The notes under the pieces: generated by a model
What the model saw: the letters and a program-made list of their open reading frames with translations, nothing else
Database searches by the model: none
Told to the model about the DNA's origin: nothing
Source of the DNA: JANLQX01 sp031406385
GTDB lineage: Bacteria > Actinomycetota > Acidimicrobiia > Acidimicrobiales > JANYDT01
NCBI GenBank assembly: GCA_031406385.1
Contig: JANOHI010000414.1
Coordinates: 1 to 24,833 of the forward strand
Direction: 5' to 3'
DNA: 24,833 nucleotides
Made by a program: the position numbers and the translations under genes
Part shown: one piece after another, positions 1 to 8,101 of the stretch
Numbering within the stretch: position 1 is the stretch's first letter
How the letters are laid out: each line of letters starts with the position of its first letter

Positions 1-1
1 G

Positions 2-72
2 AGCGGGTGACCGGGATCGAACCGGCATGGCCTGCTTGGAAGGCAGGAACTCTACCATTGAGCTACACCCGC
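2..72 (-). tRNA. tRNA-Gly (anticodon TCC)
   Basis: Read on the minus strand, the sequence folds as a complete cloverleaf. The 7-bp acceptor stem is GCGGGTG (66-72) with CACCCGC (complement of 3-9). There is a D arm with GCTC/GAG(T), an anticodon stem CCTGC/GCAGG closing the 7-base loop CTTCCAA, and a T arm containing GGTTCGATCC. The anticodon is TCC, which reads GGA/GGN glycine codons. The discriminator is T and the next visible base is C. The window edge hides whether CCA is encoded. It lies 50 bases downstream of tRNA-Pro on the same strand, so the two are probably one transcript running leftwards out of the window. Confidence 0.95.
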
Positions 73-122
73 AGACCGGGGCCGAAGCCCCGGAAGCGAA
101 CCACCACACTAGTGGTGCGGCG

Positions 123-195
123 TCGGGGTGACTGGACTCGAACCAGCGGCCTCCTGCTCCCAAAGCAGGTGCGCTACCAACTGCGCTACACCCCG
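123..195 (-). tRNA. tRNA-Pro (anticodon TGG)
   Basis: The minus strand gives a full cloverleaf. The acceptor stem CGGGGTG (189-195) pairs with CACCCCG (complement of 124-130), the D stem is GCGC/GCGC, the anticodon stem CCTGC/GCAGG encloses TTTGGGA, and the T arm contains GGTTCGAGTCC. The anticodon TGG reads proline CCN codons. The discriminator is A, and the following bases (CG) show that CCA is not encoded, so it must be added after transcription. It is transcribed away from tig, with tRNA-Gly(TCC) downstream. Confidence 0.95.
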
Positions 196-426
196 TTGAA
201 CCTGTGGGTTGTCACGTAGCGGCCCGGGTTGGGCTCTTCGCTACACCCCATTGTGATCGATACCAGGCTAGGCGCTGGCTGCCTGCCGACGTGGCGGACT
301 TCGTCGCAACCGTGTGGGCGACCTCCCGGACCGGTCGATCAACAATCCCGGAATGGCGCAAACTGGGGAGATGTGACCGGTTTCAGGCGGATGTGGGATG
401 CCGGCTCCCGCTATCTGGGACCACTT

Positions 427-459
427 CGCGTGTAGGCGGCTTGCCGCGTACACGCGGCA
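427..459 (+). promoter_or_regulatory. competing hairpins in the tRNA–tig intergenic region
   Basis: The 371 bases between tRNA-Pro and tig (196-566) hold no convincing gene. The one clear structure is here: TGCCGCG (442-448) and CGCGGCA (453-459) form a 7-bp stem with a TACA loop, while CGCGTGTA (427-434) and TACACGCG (449-456) form an 8-bp stem. Both use the same 3' bases, so they exclude each other. No T tract follows, so it is not a standard intrinsic terminator. It may separate the divergent tRNA and tig transcription units, or may be chance in GC-rich DNA. Confidence 0.35.
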
Positions 460-549
460 GCCCGAATCCGCCGAGCCTGCCCGGGGTGGACGCCGCGGAG
501 GAGTCAGAGAATCCCGTCGGAAACGGTCAGCGGAGAAGCGCCTGGCCGG

Positions 550-555
550 TAGGAT
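550..555 (+). promoter_or_regulatory. candidate -10 box of tig
   Basis: TAGGAT ends 11 bases before the tig ATG and fits the actinobacterial TAnnnT -10 pattern. No good -35 is visible. A start of transcription 6-8 bases further on would leave only a few bases of leader, which agrees with the lack of a Shine-Dalgarno sequence before tig. Confidence 0.4.
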
Positions 556-566
556 CTGTCCCCCGT

Positions 567-1991
567 ATGAAGACCAGCGTCGAACCCCAAGAAGGCAACC
601 ACGTCAAGCTCTCGGTGGAAATCGAGGAAGCTGAGTTCGAGAAGTCGATCGACGCTGCGTTCCGCAAGATTGCCCGTGAGGTCCGCCTCCCAGGATTCCG
701 TCCCGGCAAGGCGCCCCGCCGGGTGCTGGAGCGCCACGTCGGCAAGGAGTCGGCCCGTCAGCAGGCCATCCAGGACAGCCTTCCCGACTACTACCTCCAG
801 GCCGTCACCGACGCCGACGTCGACGTGATCGCCCCGCCGGAACTCAACATCACCGGCGGTGCCAGCGAGGGCCCGATCACCTTCGAGGCCACCGTCGAGG
901 TTCGCCCCACCGTGCGGGTGCCGGGTTACGACGGCCTCCAGGTCACGATTCCGTCGCCCGTGGCCTCCGAGACCGAGATCAACTCGCAGGTCGACCGTAT
1001 GCGTGATGCCTTCGCCGCCACGACCGTCGTAGACCGCCAGGCCCACCCGGGCGACAGCGTCCGCATCAACGTGCGGGGCATGCTCGACGGTGAAGAGGTC
1101 GACGGCCTCCACGCCGACGGCTACGTCTACGAAGTCGGCTCCGGCACCGTGATCCCCGAGCTCGACACCAACCTGATCGCCGCATCAGCCGGCGACGTGC
1201 TCGAGTTCACCGCCCCGCTGCCCGACCACGACCACGACGAGACCCACGACCACGGCGATCTCGAGATGCGCGTCGAAGTGCTTGAAGTGATCGAGAAGAT
1301 CCGCCCCGAGCCGACCGACGAATGGGCCGCGTCGGCGAGCGAGTTCACCACCATCGCCGACCTCCGCGCCGACATCTCCAAGCGGATGAGCCTGGTCAAG
1401 CGGGTACAGGCCTCGATGGCGTTGCGTGACGAGTGCGTCAAGGCGCTCGTCGAGCTGAGCGACGGCGGCGACCCGCCCGAGCCTCTGGTGAACCAGGAGA
1501 TCGACCGCCGGCTGCAAGAACTGGCCCAGCGCCTGTCGCAACAGAACGCCTCGATCGACGATTACCTCATGGCCACCGGCCGCAGTCCCGAGTCGCTCAT
1601 CGACGAAGCGCGCCAGTCCGGCATCGAAGCCGTCAAGGCCGACCTGGCACTGCGCTCCGTCGCCGCTTCCGAGTCGATCGAGGTGACCGACGAAGAGATC
1701 GAGCAGGAGATCGCCAACCTCGCCAACCGCTTCAAGATGAAGCCCAACAAGGTCCGCAAGAACCTGGAGAAGAGCTTCCAGATGTCGGTGCTGCGCTCCG
1801 ACATCCGCAAGGCCAAGGCCGTCACCTGGGTGAGCGAGCGCGCCTCGATCGTCGACGCCGACGGCAAAGCCATCGACCGGGCCCTCCTCGAGGTCTCGCC
1901 GACCGAATTCGCTGAAGTCGACGCCGACGACGAGATCCTCGGTCTTGAGTCCAGCGTCGACGTTGCCGATGACGGAAACGACAACGGCTGA
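567..1991 (+). CDS. tig: Trigger factor, ribosome-associated chaperone and prolyl isomerase
   Basis: This is a cytoplasmic chaperone that docks at the ribosomal exit tunnel and shields nascent chains. The 474-residue product has the three family domains: an N-terminal ribosome-binding domain (about 1-115) with the signature GFRPGK at residues 43-48, an FKBP-like isomerase domain (about 155-245), and a helical C-terminal substrate-cradle domain. The reading frame stays open upstream to 204, but similarity begins at ATG 567 and a TAGGAT box lies 11 bases before it, so that start was chosen. Odd feature: residues 220-231 of the isomerase domain are an Asp/His run (DHDHDETHDHGD), which is not part of the usual trigger-factor loop and could bind metal. 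The C-terminus has an acidic tail. clpP and clpX follow, a common arrangement that couples folding to proteolysis. Confidence 0.97.
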   Translation: MKTSVEPQEGNHVKLSVEIEEAEFEKSIDAAFRKIAREVRLPGFRPGKAPRRVLERHVGKESARQQAIQDSLPDYYLQAVTDADVDVIAPPELNITGGASEGPITFEATVEVRPTVRVPGYDGLQVTIPSPVASETEINSQVDRMRDAFAATTVVDRQAHPGDSVRINVRGMLDGEEVDGLHADGYVYEVGSGTVIPELDTNLIAASAGDVLEFTAPLPDHDHDETHDHGDLEMRVEVLEVIEKIRPEPTDEWAASASEFTTIADLRADISKRMSLVKRVQASMALRDECVKALVELSDGGDPPEPLVNQEIDRRLQELAQRLSQQNASIDDYLMATGRSPESLIDEARQSGIEAVKADLALRSVAASESIEVTDEEIEQEIANLANRFKMKPNKVRKNLEKSFQMSVLRSDIRKAKAVTWVSERASIVDADGKAIDRALLEVSPTEFAEVDADDEILGLESSVDVADDGNDNG

Positions 1992-2106
1992 TCCACAGAT
2001 GCAGCGCCGATCCGCCGATAGGTGGGGAAGTGCCGCGAGTAGACGGGCCGGCCGTGGCAACGTGGTCAACCCGGTTCGCAGTGAAGTCGGAAAGAAAGAA
2101 CACGTG

Positions 2107-2739
2107 ATGTCTCGTCAGCCCATCCTCAACTACCTCGTCCCCACGGTCGTCGAACAAACGAACCGCGGCGAGCGTGCCTACGACCTCTACAGCCGGTTGC
2201 TGCGCGAACACATCATCTTCCTCGGCACGCCGATCGATGACACCATCGCCAACCTGATCTGTGGCCAGATGCTGTTCCTCGAGTCGGAGAACCCCGACAA
2301 GGACATCAGCCTCTACATCAACTCGCCCGGCGGCGAGATCACCGGACTCATGGCCATCTACGACACCATGACCTTCATCAAGAACGACATCACCACGTTC
2401 TGCTACGGCCAGGCCGCCTCCGCCGCCGCAGTTCTGTTGGCCGCCGGCACCCCCGGCAAGCGCTTTGCCCTGCCCCACAGCCGGATCCTGATCCACCAGC
2501 CCTACTCCGGCGCCGGCGGCCAGGCCTCCGATATCGAGATCCAGGCCCGCGAGATCCTGCGCATGCGGGAGATCCTCGACGGCCTCCTCGCCCACCACAC
2601 CGGCCAGACCGTGGAAAAGATCTCCAAGGACACCGACCGCGACTACATCATGGAAGCCGAAGAAGCCCGCGCCTACGGCATCATCGACGAAGTGCTCACC
2701 AGTCGACTCGCCGCCGATGCGGCAGCAATCGCCCGCTAA
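2107..2739 (+). CDS. clpP: ATP-dependent Clp protease proteolytic subunit ClpP
   Basis: This is the serine peptidase that forms the tetradecameric barrel loaded by ClpX. The 210-residue product has the full catalytic triad: Ser105 in GQAAS, His130 in ILIHQP, and Asp179 in DTDRD. The oxyanion-region motif NSPGG lies at 72-76. ATG 2107 is preceded by purine-rich GGAAAGAAAG. The frame is open further upstream but would overlap the end of tig and adds sequence unlike ClpP, so I did not use it. It sits 115 bases after tig and 87 before clpX. Many actinobacteria carry tandem clpP1-clpP2 here; this window has only one copy, so a partner, if any, must be elsewhere. Confidence 0.97.
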   Translation: MSRQPILNYLVPTVVEQTNRGERAYDLYSRLLREHIIFLGTPIDDTIANLICGQMLFLESENPDKDISLYINSPGGEITGLMAIYDTMTFIKNDITTFCYGQAASAAAVLLAAGTPGKRFALPHSRILIHQPYSGAGGQASDIEIQAREILRMREILDGLLAHHTGQTVEKISKDTDRDYIMEAEEARAYGIIDEVLTSRLAADAAAIAR

Positions 2740-2746
2740 GTCCGCG

Positions 2747-2752
2747 TACAAT
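2747..2752 (+). promoter_or_regulatory. candidate -10 box of clpX
   Basis: TACAAT stands alone in GC-rich sequence just after the clpP stop codon. Transcription from it would give clpX a leader of roughly 65-70 bases. A -35 hexamer is not recognisable. The clpX ribosome binding site is GAGGAG at 2815-2820, six bases before the GTG start. Confidence 0.4.
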
Positions 2753-2826
2753 AAGCCCCCGCAGCGACCCCCCGTCCCTAACGCCTTCCCAACGCACCGA
2801 ATCAGTACGAGCTCGAGGAGAACCCG

Positions 2827-4116
<1,290 letters not shown>

Positions 4117-4176
4117 TTCGGGTCATGCGGCGCGCTATTGCGTTGCCGCTGGCCAGTGTGATCCCCCCGCACCCTC

Positions 4177-4218
4177 ATGACCTACGCCTCATGAACCACG
4201 TCGCATGAACTACGCCGA
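4177..4218 (+). repeat. 14-bp tandem repeat of the folC start region, making an ATGA start ladder
   Basis: Three 14-base units begin at 4177, 4191 and 4205 and each opens with ATGA. Units 1 and 3, and units 2 and 3, match at 11 of 14 positions. ATG 4177 opens the micro-ORF MTYAS, whose TGA (4192-4194) overlaps ATG 4191. That opens MNHVA, whose TGA (4206-4208) overlaps ATG 4205, the folC start. The period is 12+2, which is what puts every stop across the next start. Whether the micro-ORFs are translated cannot be told from sequence. No Shine-Dalgarno sequence is evident before any of the three ATGs. Confidence 0.6.
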
Positions 4219-5581
4219 CGCGCTCGCCTGGCTCGACAGCCACATCAACTCTGAGACCGGCGTTGTGGTGGACCGCGCCGGTATCCCGGTGTGGTCAGCG
4301 CCGTCGTCGTCGCCGACTGTCGCCGGGCGCCGCCTCGATCCGCCCAATCTCGGCCGGATGCGTGACCTGCTCGCCTTCCTCGGCGACCCGCAGCTCGACC
4401 TCGACATCGTCCACATCACCGGCACCAACGGCAAAGGGTCCGTCGCCCGGATGGTGGCGTCGCTGCTGAGCGCCGCGGGGCAGTCCGTCGGCGTGACGAC
4501 CAGCCCCCACCTGGCGTCGTTCCACGAGCGCCTCGTCGCCCTCGGAGAGCCGATCGCCAATGCGGCGCTCGCCGACCATCTCACCGCCGTCGCCCTCGCC
4601 GAGCAGGCGGCGATCGAGCGAGGGGGAGAGCGGGCCAGTTGGTTCGAGATCATGATCGCTGTGGCGTTCCGATGGTTCAACGACCTGGCCGTCGACGCCT
4701 CCATCGTCGAAGTGGGTGCCGGTGGCCGCTTCGACGCCACCAACACCGCCGACGGTGCCGTCGCCGTCGTCACCAATGTGGCCCTCGATCACGTGGAATG
4801 GTTCGGGCCGACCACCGCCGACATCGCCCGGGAGAAGTCCGGCATCATCAAACCCGGCAGCGCCGTGGTCATCGGCGAGACCAACCCCGACCTCGTCGCC
4901 ATCTTCGAGGCCCGCGCGGCGGAGGTGGGCGCGTCGTCGGTCGCCCTTGCCGGCGTCGACTTCGCGTGTGACTCCAACCGCCTCGCAATCGGTGGCCGTC
5001 TGCTCACGCTGCGCACGCCACGGGCGTCGTATCCTCAGCTGTTCCTGCCCCTCCACGGTTCGCACCAGGGCGAAAACGCCGCCGTTGCGTTGGCCGCAGC
5101 GGAAGCGTTCCTCGGTGACGAGCTCAGCCCTGACACCGTCGGCGAAGGCTTTGCCAACGTGACCAACCCGGGGCGCATGGAGGTACTCAGGCGCGACCCG
5201 CTCATCGTGATCGACGGTGCCCACAACGAAGCCGGCGCCCGTGTGCTCGGCGCCGCTCTTGCCGAGACCTTCGCCGCCAACAAACGCCACATCATCGTCC
5301 TCGGGCTTCTCAAGGGACGCGAGCCATCTGAGATCATCAGCGCGCTTATGGCTTCGGGTGAGATCGAGCTGATCGTCGCTGTCGCTCCTCCCACGCCGCG
5401 CGCCCTCGATCCCGAGCTCATTATTGCGGCGGCACGGGGCCTCGGCATCGACGCCGTCGCCGCGCCCTCCATCGCCCGAGCCATCGAGCTCGCCGAAGAC
5501 GCCGCCGACGACCACTCGCTCATCGCCATCACCGGCTCGCTCTACCTCGTGGCCGACGCCCGCGCCCGCCTCCAGCGCTAA
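4205..5581 (+). CDS. folC: Bifunctional folylpolyglutamate synthase/dihydrofolate synthase
   Basis: This Mur-ligase-family enzyme adds L-glutamate to dihydropteroate or to folates using ATP, in the cytoplasm. The 458-residue product has the ATP-binding loop GTNGKGS at residues 73-79, the substrate-site motif SPHL at 100-103, GAGGRFDATN at 171-180, EKSGIIKPG around Lys211 (normally the carbamylated lysine) and DGAHN in the C-terminal domain. Between the first helix and the P-loop there is an insertion of about 20 residues (around 20-45) compared with classical FolC. ATG 4205 is the only sensible start in frame. It is the third rung of a tandem ATGA ladder. In many actinobacteria valS lies next to folC; it is absent here. 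Confidence 0.93.
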   Translation: MNYADALAWLDSHINSETGVVVDRAGIPVWSAPSSSPTVAGRRLDPPNLGRMRDLLAFLGDPQLDLDIVHITGTNGKGSVARMVASLLSAAGQSVGVTTSPHLASFHERLVALGEPIANAALADHLTAVALAEQAAIERGGERASWFEIMIAVAFRWFNDLAVDASIVEVGAGGRFDATNTADGAVAVVTNVALDHVEWFGPTTADIAREKSGIIKPGSAVVIGETNPDLVAIFEARAAEVGASSVALAGVDFACDSNRLAIGGRLLTLRTPRASYPQLFLPLHGSHQGENAAVALAAAEAFLGDELSPDTVGEGFANVTNPGRMEVLRRDPLIVIDGAHNEAGARVLGAALAETFAANKRHIIVLGLLKGREPSEIISALMASGEIELIVAVAPPTPRALDPELIIAAARGLGIDAVAAPSIARAIELAEDAADDHSLIAITGSLYLVADARARLQR

Positions 5582-5628
5582 CGCCGACTCGCGTGAGTCT
5601 TTCGTCCGGCTGAGCGCCGTCTCGCCGT

Positions 5629-5658
5629 CTGTCCGTCCTGTCCGTCCTGTCCGTCCTG
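5629..5658 (+). repeat. 9-bp tandem repeat (CTGTCCGTC, 3.3 copies)
   Basis: CTGTCCGTC is repeated without change at 5629, 5638 and 5647, followed by a partial CTG. It lies 47 bases after the folC stop, at the left of a 328-base gene-free region (5582-5909) made up mostly of short repeats. No function is apparent. Such a tract would be prone to copy-number slippage. Confidence 0.85.
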
Positions 5659-5666
5659 CAACGTTC

Positions 5667-5786
5667 ACGCGCACCTCGTCGGGTTTGACGCGCACCTCGG
5701 CCCAATTACGCGTCGGTGCCGACCTTTGTCGACGAAGTGCGCGTGGGATGCGCCGAGGTGCGCGTCGGCCGGGGCGAGGTGCGCGT
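5667..5786 (+). repeat. symmetric inverted array of a 12-bp element with 21-bp period
   Basis: ACGCGCACCTCG occurs at 5667 and 5688. Its reverse complement CGAGGTGCGCGT occurs at 5754 and 5775, and a one-mismatch copy (CGAAGTGCGCGT) at 5733. Copies in each arm are exactly 21 bases apart, and the arms are mirror images about position 5726.5. The position expected for a third left-arm copy (about 5708) holds a diverged ACGCGTCGGTGC. The bases between the copies are not conserved, so the repeated element is the 12-mer and its spacing rather than a simple hairpin. It resembles REP/BIME-type intergenic elements, or an operator array with two-turn spacing. Confidence 0.85.
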
Positions 5787-5801
5787 GAGGACGCAGCAGG
5801 C

Positions 5802-5836
5802 CCGAAACGTGAGCCAGCCGAAACGTGAGCCGGCCG
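5802..5836 (+). repeat. 17-bp direct repeat
   Basis: GAAACGTGAGCC occurs twice, offset by 17 bases, with near-identical flanks (CCAGCCG versus CCGGCCG). It sits between the inverted array and the metallopeptidase gene. No function can be assigned. Confidence 0.7.
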
Positions 5837-5909
5837 ATGGAGGTGAGATGACTGAACTGCGAACACCCCATTCACCGCTCCTTCATGTCGATCCGGAAGA
5901 CTGAGGTAC

Positions 5910-7280
5910 ATGTTCCAACAGCGCTCGCGGCGAAGGGTTCGGGCGTTTCTCACCGCGATCACCCTCGCCGGGCTCGCCGCCACGGTTGTGCTCCCCATAC
6001 GGCCAGCCGACTCGGCGACCACACGAAAGAAGAGCACCCCCCGCACGCCCTTCTCGGCGCCCGCCAGTGAGTACGGATCCACCCTTGTCAAGTTCGCTGC
6101 TGACCTCGACGCGTTCTGGGCCGTGGAACTCCCGAAGTACTACAAGATCCCGTACCGGCCACTGCGCGGATACTTCGCGTACGACAGCGCGACCAACCCG
6201 CCCGACTGCGGCACGCGCATGCGCTACTCCGACATCGCCGGCAACGCCTTCTACTGCCGGGTCGCCGACTACATCGCGTTCGACAACGAACAGCTCTTCC
6301 CCGACCTCTACAACGGATTTGGCGACATTTCCCTTGGCATGGTCCTCGCCCACGAGCTCGGCCATGCGGTGCAATCCCGCACCAAGACGCGCCTGCCGTC
6401 GGTCTATGCCGAGCTCCAGGCCGACTGCTTCGCCGGCTCGTGGCTGCGTCACGTAGCCGACGGCAAATCCAAGTTCGTCAAGCTCGACAGCGGCGTCATC
6501 GAGGATGCGCTCAGCGCCACCCTGGCCTTCCGCGACCGCCCCGGCATCGGCGCGCAGGAGGCTGGCGCGCACGGCAACGGCTTTGACCGCACCGGCGCCG
6601 TCCAGATCGGATACGACGAAGGCACCGGCCGCTGCGCCGCGTTCCGGACCAACCCGCCGCCGGTCACCGCAACGTCGTTCGTGGCCGCATCGGACGCCGC
6701 CAGCGGGGGAGATGTCTCGCTCGACGAAGCCGTCCGCCTCACCATCGCCTCGGCCAACCGTCACTTCGCCTCTATCCCCGGATTCGTGCCCATCACTGCG
6801 GTGCAGCGCACCGACCGCACCACCGTTGCTGCGCTCAGCCGCGAGTGCGCGAATGCTGCGTCGGTCCTCGAACAGCGGGTGGCGGTGTGCCCCGACAGCG
6901 GTTCGGGCCAACCTCTTATCCGGGTCAGCGAAAACGCGCTGAACGACGCGGAGACGAAGGTCGGTGACGTCGGCGTGTCGATGATCCTCGTCCTCGGCTG
7001 GACCACACGCGTGCAGCAGCTCCTGGGCGAACCGACGCGTGACACCTCGGTGAAGGCCGAACTGCGGGCAACCTGCCTTGCCGGATCGTGGCTCGGGGCT
7101 GCCCAGCGGGGCGAAAGCGGCACCGCTGAAGATCCCATCAGCCTGTCGCCCGGCGACGTAGACGAAGCACTCATCACCGTTATTCGCACCGGTGGGGCGT
7201 CCACGATCTTCGACCGGGTCCGGGCATTGCGCGTCGGCTTTCAGGCCACCTCGCCGGTGGCTGGCTGCGCCCGCTTCTGA
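5910..7280 (+). CDS. Secreted zinc metallopeptidase-like protein with a degenerate second domain
   Basis: The 456-residue product starts with a basic stretch and a hydrophobic segment (about 11-30), typical of a signal peptide, so it is probably exported. The first half carries HELGH (148-152) and, 16 residues on, ELQADCFAGSW (168-178). This pairing matches the neutral zinc metallopeptidase family (YpfJ-like, Pfam Zn_peptidase). The second half repeats the same architecture: AELRATCLAGSW (383-394) mirrors AELQADCFAGSW, FDRVRALRVGF mirrors FDRTGAVQIGY, and four cysteines recur in order (100, 116, 173, 242 versus 313, 327, 389, 453). The zinc ligands are lost there: the HELGH positions read LGWTT. 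The likely result is one active domain plus one pseudo-domain. The substrate is unknown. It stands alone between repeat-rich gaps. GAGG is only three bases before the ATG, so the start is not certain. Confidence 0.8.
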   Translation: MFQQRSRRRVRAFLTAITLAGLAATVVLPIRPADSATTRKKSTPRTPFSAPASEYGSTLVKFAADLDAFWAVELPKYYKIPYRPLRGYFAYDSATNPPDCGTRMRYSDIAGNAFYCRVADYIAFDNEQLFPDLYNGFGDISLGMVLAHELGHAVQSRTKTRLPSVYAELQADCFAGSWLRHVADGKSKFVKLDSGVIEDALSATLAFRDRPGIGAQEAGAHGNGFDRTGAVQIGYDEGTGRCAAFRTNPPPVTATSFVAASDAASGGDVSLDEAVRLTIASANRHFASIPGFVPITAVQRTDRTTVAALSRECANAASVLEQRVAVCPDSGSGQPLIRVSENALNDAETKVGDVGVSMILVLGWTTRVQQLLGEPTRDTSVKAELRATCLAGSWLGAAQRGESGTAEDPISLSPGDVDEALITVIRTGGASTIFDRVRALRVGFQATSPVAGCARF

Positions 7281-7425
7281 CGAACCCCCGAAGCGACGGC
7301 GGGTCGGACAGTGCAGGTGTAGCGGCTTCAGAGCGGCTTCGGAATCCTCGGCAATCGCACTGAGCAACTGGCGGAACTCTGCGGTTCCACCGCCTACCAG
7401 CTCCAGCAGCGACCGTGGCTGCACT

Positions 7426-7550
7426 CTCGCCGTTGTCCCGACCACCATGGTTCCGGGCCCCCGTGGCTGCACGCTCTCGCCGTTGTCTCGATCGCCGGTG
7501 TTCCGATCGACGGGGTTGCGACCGCCGTTGTCCCGATCGCCGTGGTTCCG
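7426..7550 (+). repeat. 15-bp minisatellite upstream of ndk
   Basis: Seven 15-base units of the type ATCGCCGTTGTCCCG are present: two at 7426-7455 and five in an unbroken run at 7476-7550 (starting 7476, 7491, 7506, 7521, 7536). The 20-base interruption repeats GTGGCTGCAC, also seen at 7415. The array fills the right part of the 304-base gap 7281-7584 and ends 18 bases before the candidate ndk -10 box. On the minus strand it reads as a pentapeptide repeat (RDNGD-like). I take that to be non-coding because it has no initiation context. Confidence 0.85.
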
Positions 7551-7568
7551 GGGCTCCAACCGGGCCCG

Positions 7569-7574
7569 TAGAAT
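7569..7574 (+). promoter_or_regulatory. candidate -10 box of ndk
   Basis: TAGAAT (five of six bases of TATAAT) ends 10 bases before the ndk ATG. No Shine-Dalgarno sequence is present, so the mRNA is probably leaderless or nearly so. The -35 position would fall in the last unit of the minisatellite and does not resemble TTGACA. Confidence 0.5.
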
Positions 7575-7584
7575 TCACGGCCCC

Positions 7585-7992
7585 ATGGATAGAACGTTCA
7601 TCATCTGCAAGCCCGACGCTGTCGAACGAGGCCTCGTCGGCGAGATCCTCGCCCGTTTCGAACGGCGCAACCTCACGCTCGCGGCCGTCGAGATGCGCAC
7701 CATCGACGACGCCACCGCCCGTCAGCATTACGCCGAACACGACGGCAAGCCGTTCTTCGCCGACCTCGTTTCGTTCATCACCCGCGGCCCGGCTGTTCTC
7801 GCCGTGGTCGAAGGCCCCGGCGACACCTGGAAGGTTGTGCGCACGATGATGGGCGCAACGAACCCCAAGGAATCGGCCCCCGGCACGATCCGCGGCGACC
7901 TCGGCATCCTCTTCACCGAGAACCTCATCCACGGCTCCGACTCCGCCGAGTCCGCGGCCCGTGAGATCGAACTGTTCTTCCCCGGTCTCTGA
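7585..7992 (+). CDS. ndk: Nucleoside diphosphate kinase
   Basis: This enzyme transfers the terminal phosphate of ATP to nucleoside diphosphates through a phosphohistidine, balancing (d)NTP pools in the cytoplasm. The 135-residue product has normal family length and the expected landmarks: KPDAVERG near the N-terminus (9-16), the GATNP loop at 90-94, and the active-site His116 in NLIHGSDS. ATG 7585 gives the standard N-terminus, and the TAGAAT box ten bases upstream supports it. It is monocistronic in appearance, with a minisatellite upstream and a GC-rich palindrome downstream. Nothing is unusual in the protein itself. Confidence 0.97.
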   Translation: MDRTFIICKPDAVERGLVGEILARFERRNLTLAAVEMRTIDDATARQHYAEHDGKPFFADLVSFITRGPAVLAVVEGPGDTWKVVRTMMGATNPKESAPGTIRGDLGILFTENLIHGSDSAESAAREIELFFPGL

Positions 7993-8069
7993 GTTCCATG
8001 TGCGGCATGGGCTGAATCGGCGCCGCACGCGCTGAGTCTGTTCTTCGGCGGTCGCTGAGCCGCACGTCC

Positions 8070-8101
8070 CGCGTGCGTCGCACGCGCCCGGGCCTGAGCC
8101 C
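8070..8101 (+). terminator. GC-rich palindromes between ndk and mreB
   Basis: CGCGTGCG (8070-8077) and CGCACGCG (8079-8086) form a perfect palindrome around one base. They are followed closely by GGGC-CTGA-GCCC (8090-8101). There is no T tract, which is common for terminators in GC-rich actinobacteria. It may end ndk transcription or simply insulate mreB. This is a prediction from structure only. Confidence 0.3.

Noticed and set aside
184..249. An 11-base piece of tRNA-Pro (CGCTACACCCC) repeated 55 bases upstream at 239-249, as if a tRNA gene fragment or att site
   Set aside because: Only 11 bases match, there is no anticodon arm or integrase, and acceptor/D-arm sequences of this type are common. 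It is too little to call a remnant.
1945..2106. N-terminal extension of clpP
   Set aside because: The frame is open, but it overlaps the end of tig and adds sequence with no ClpP similarity. ATG 2107 restores the normal N-terminus.
2081..2107. GTG-started 8-codon frame ending TGATG at clpP, as a third start ladder
   Set aside because: It begins at a GTG with no binding site and no repeat unit, and so short a frame is expected by chance.
5716..5904. Short frames over the inverted array reading as heptapeptide repeats (EVRVGCA/EVRVGRG)
   Set aside because: A 21-base period automatically gives a 7-residue repeat in any open frame, and the mirror strand does the same. There is no start context.
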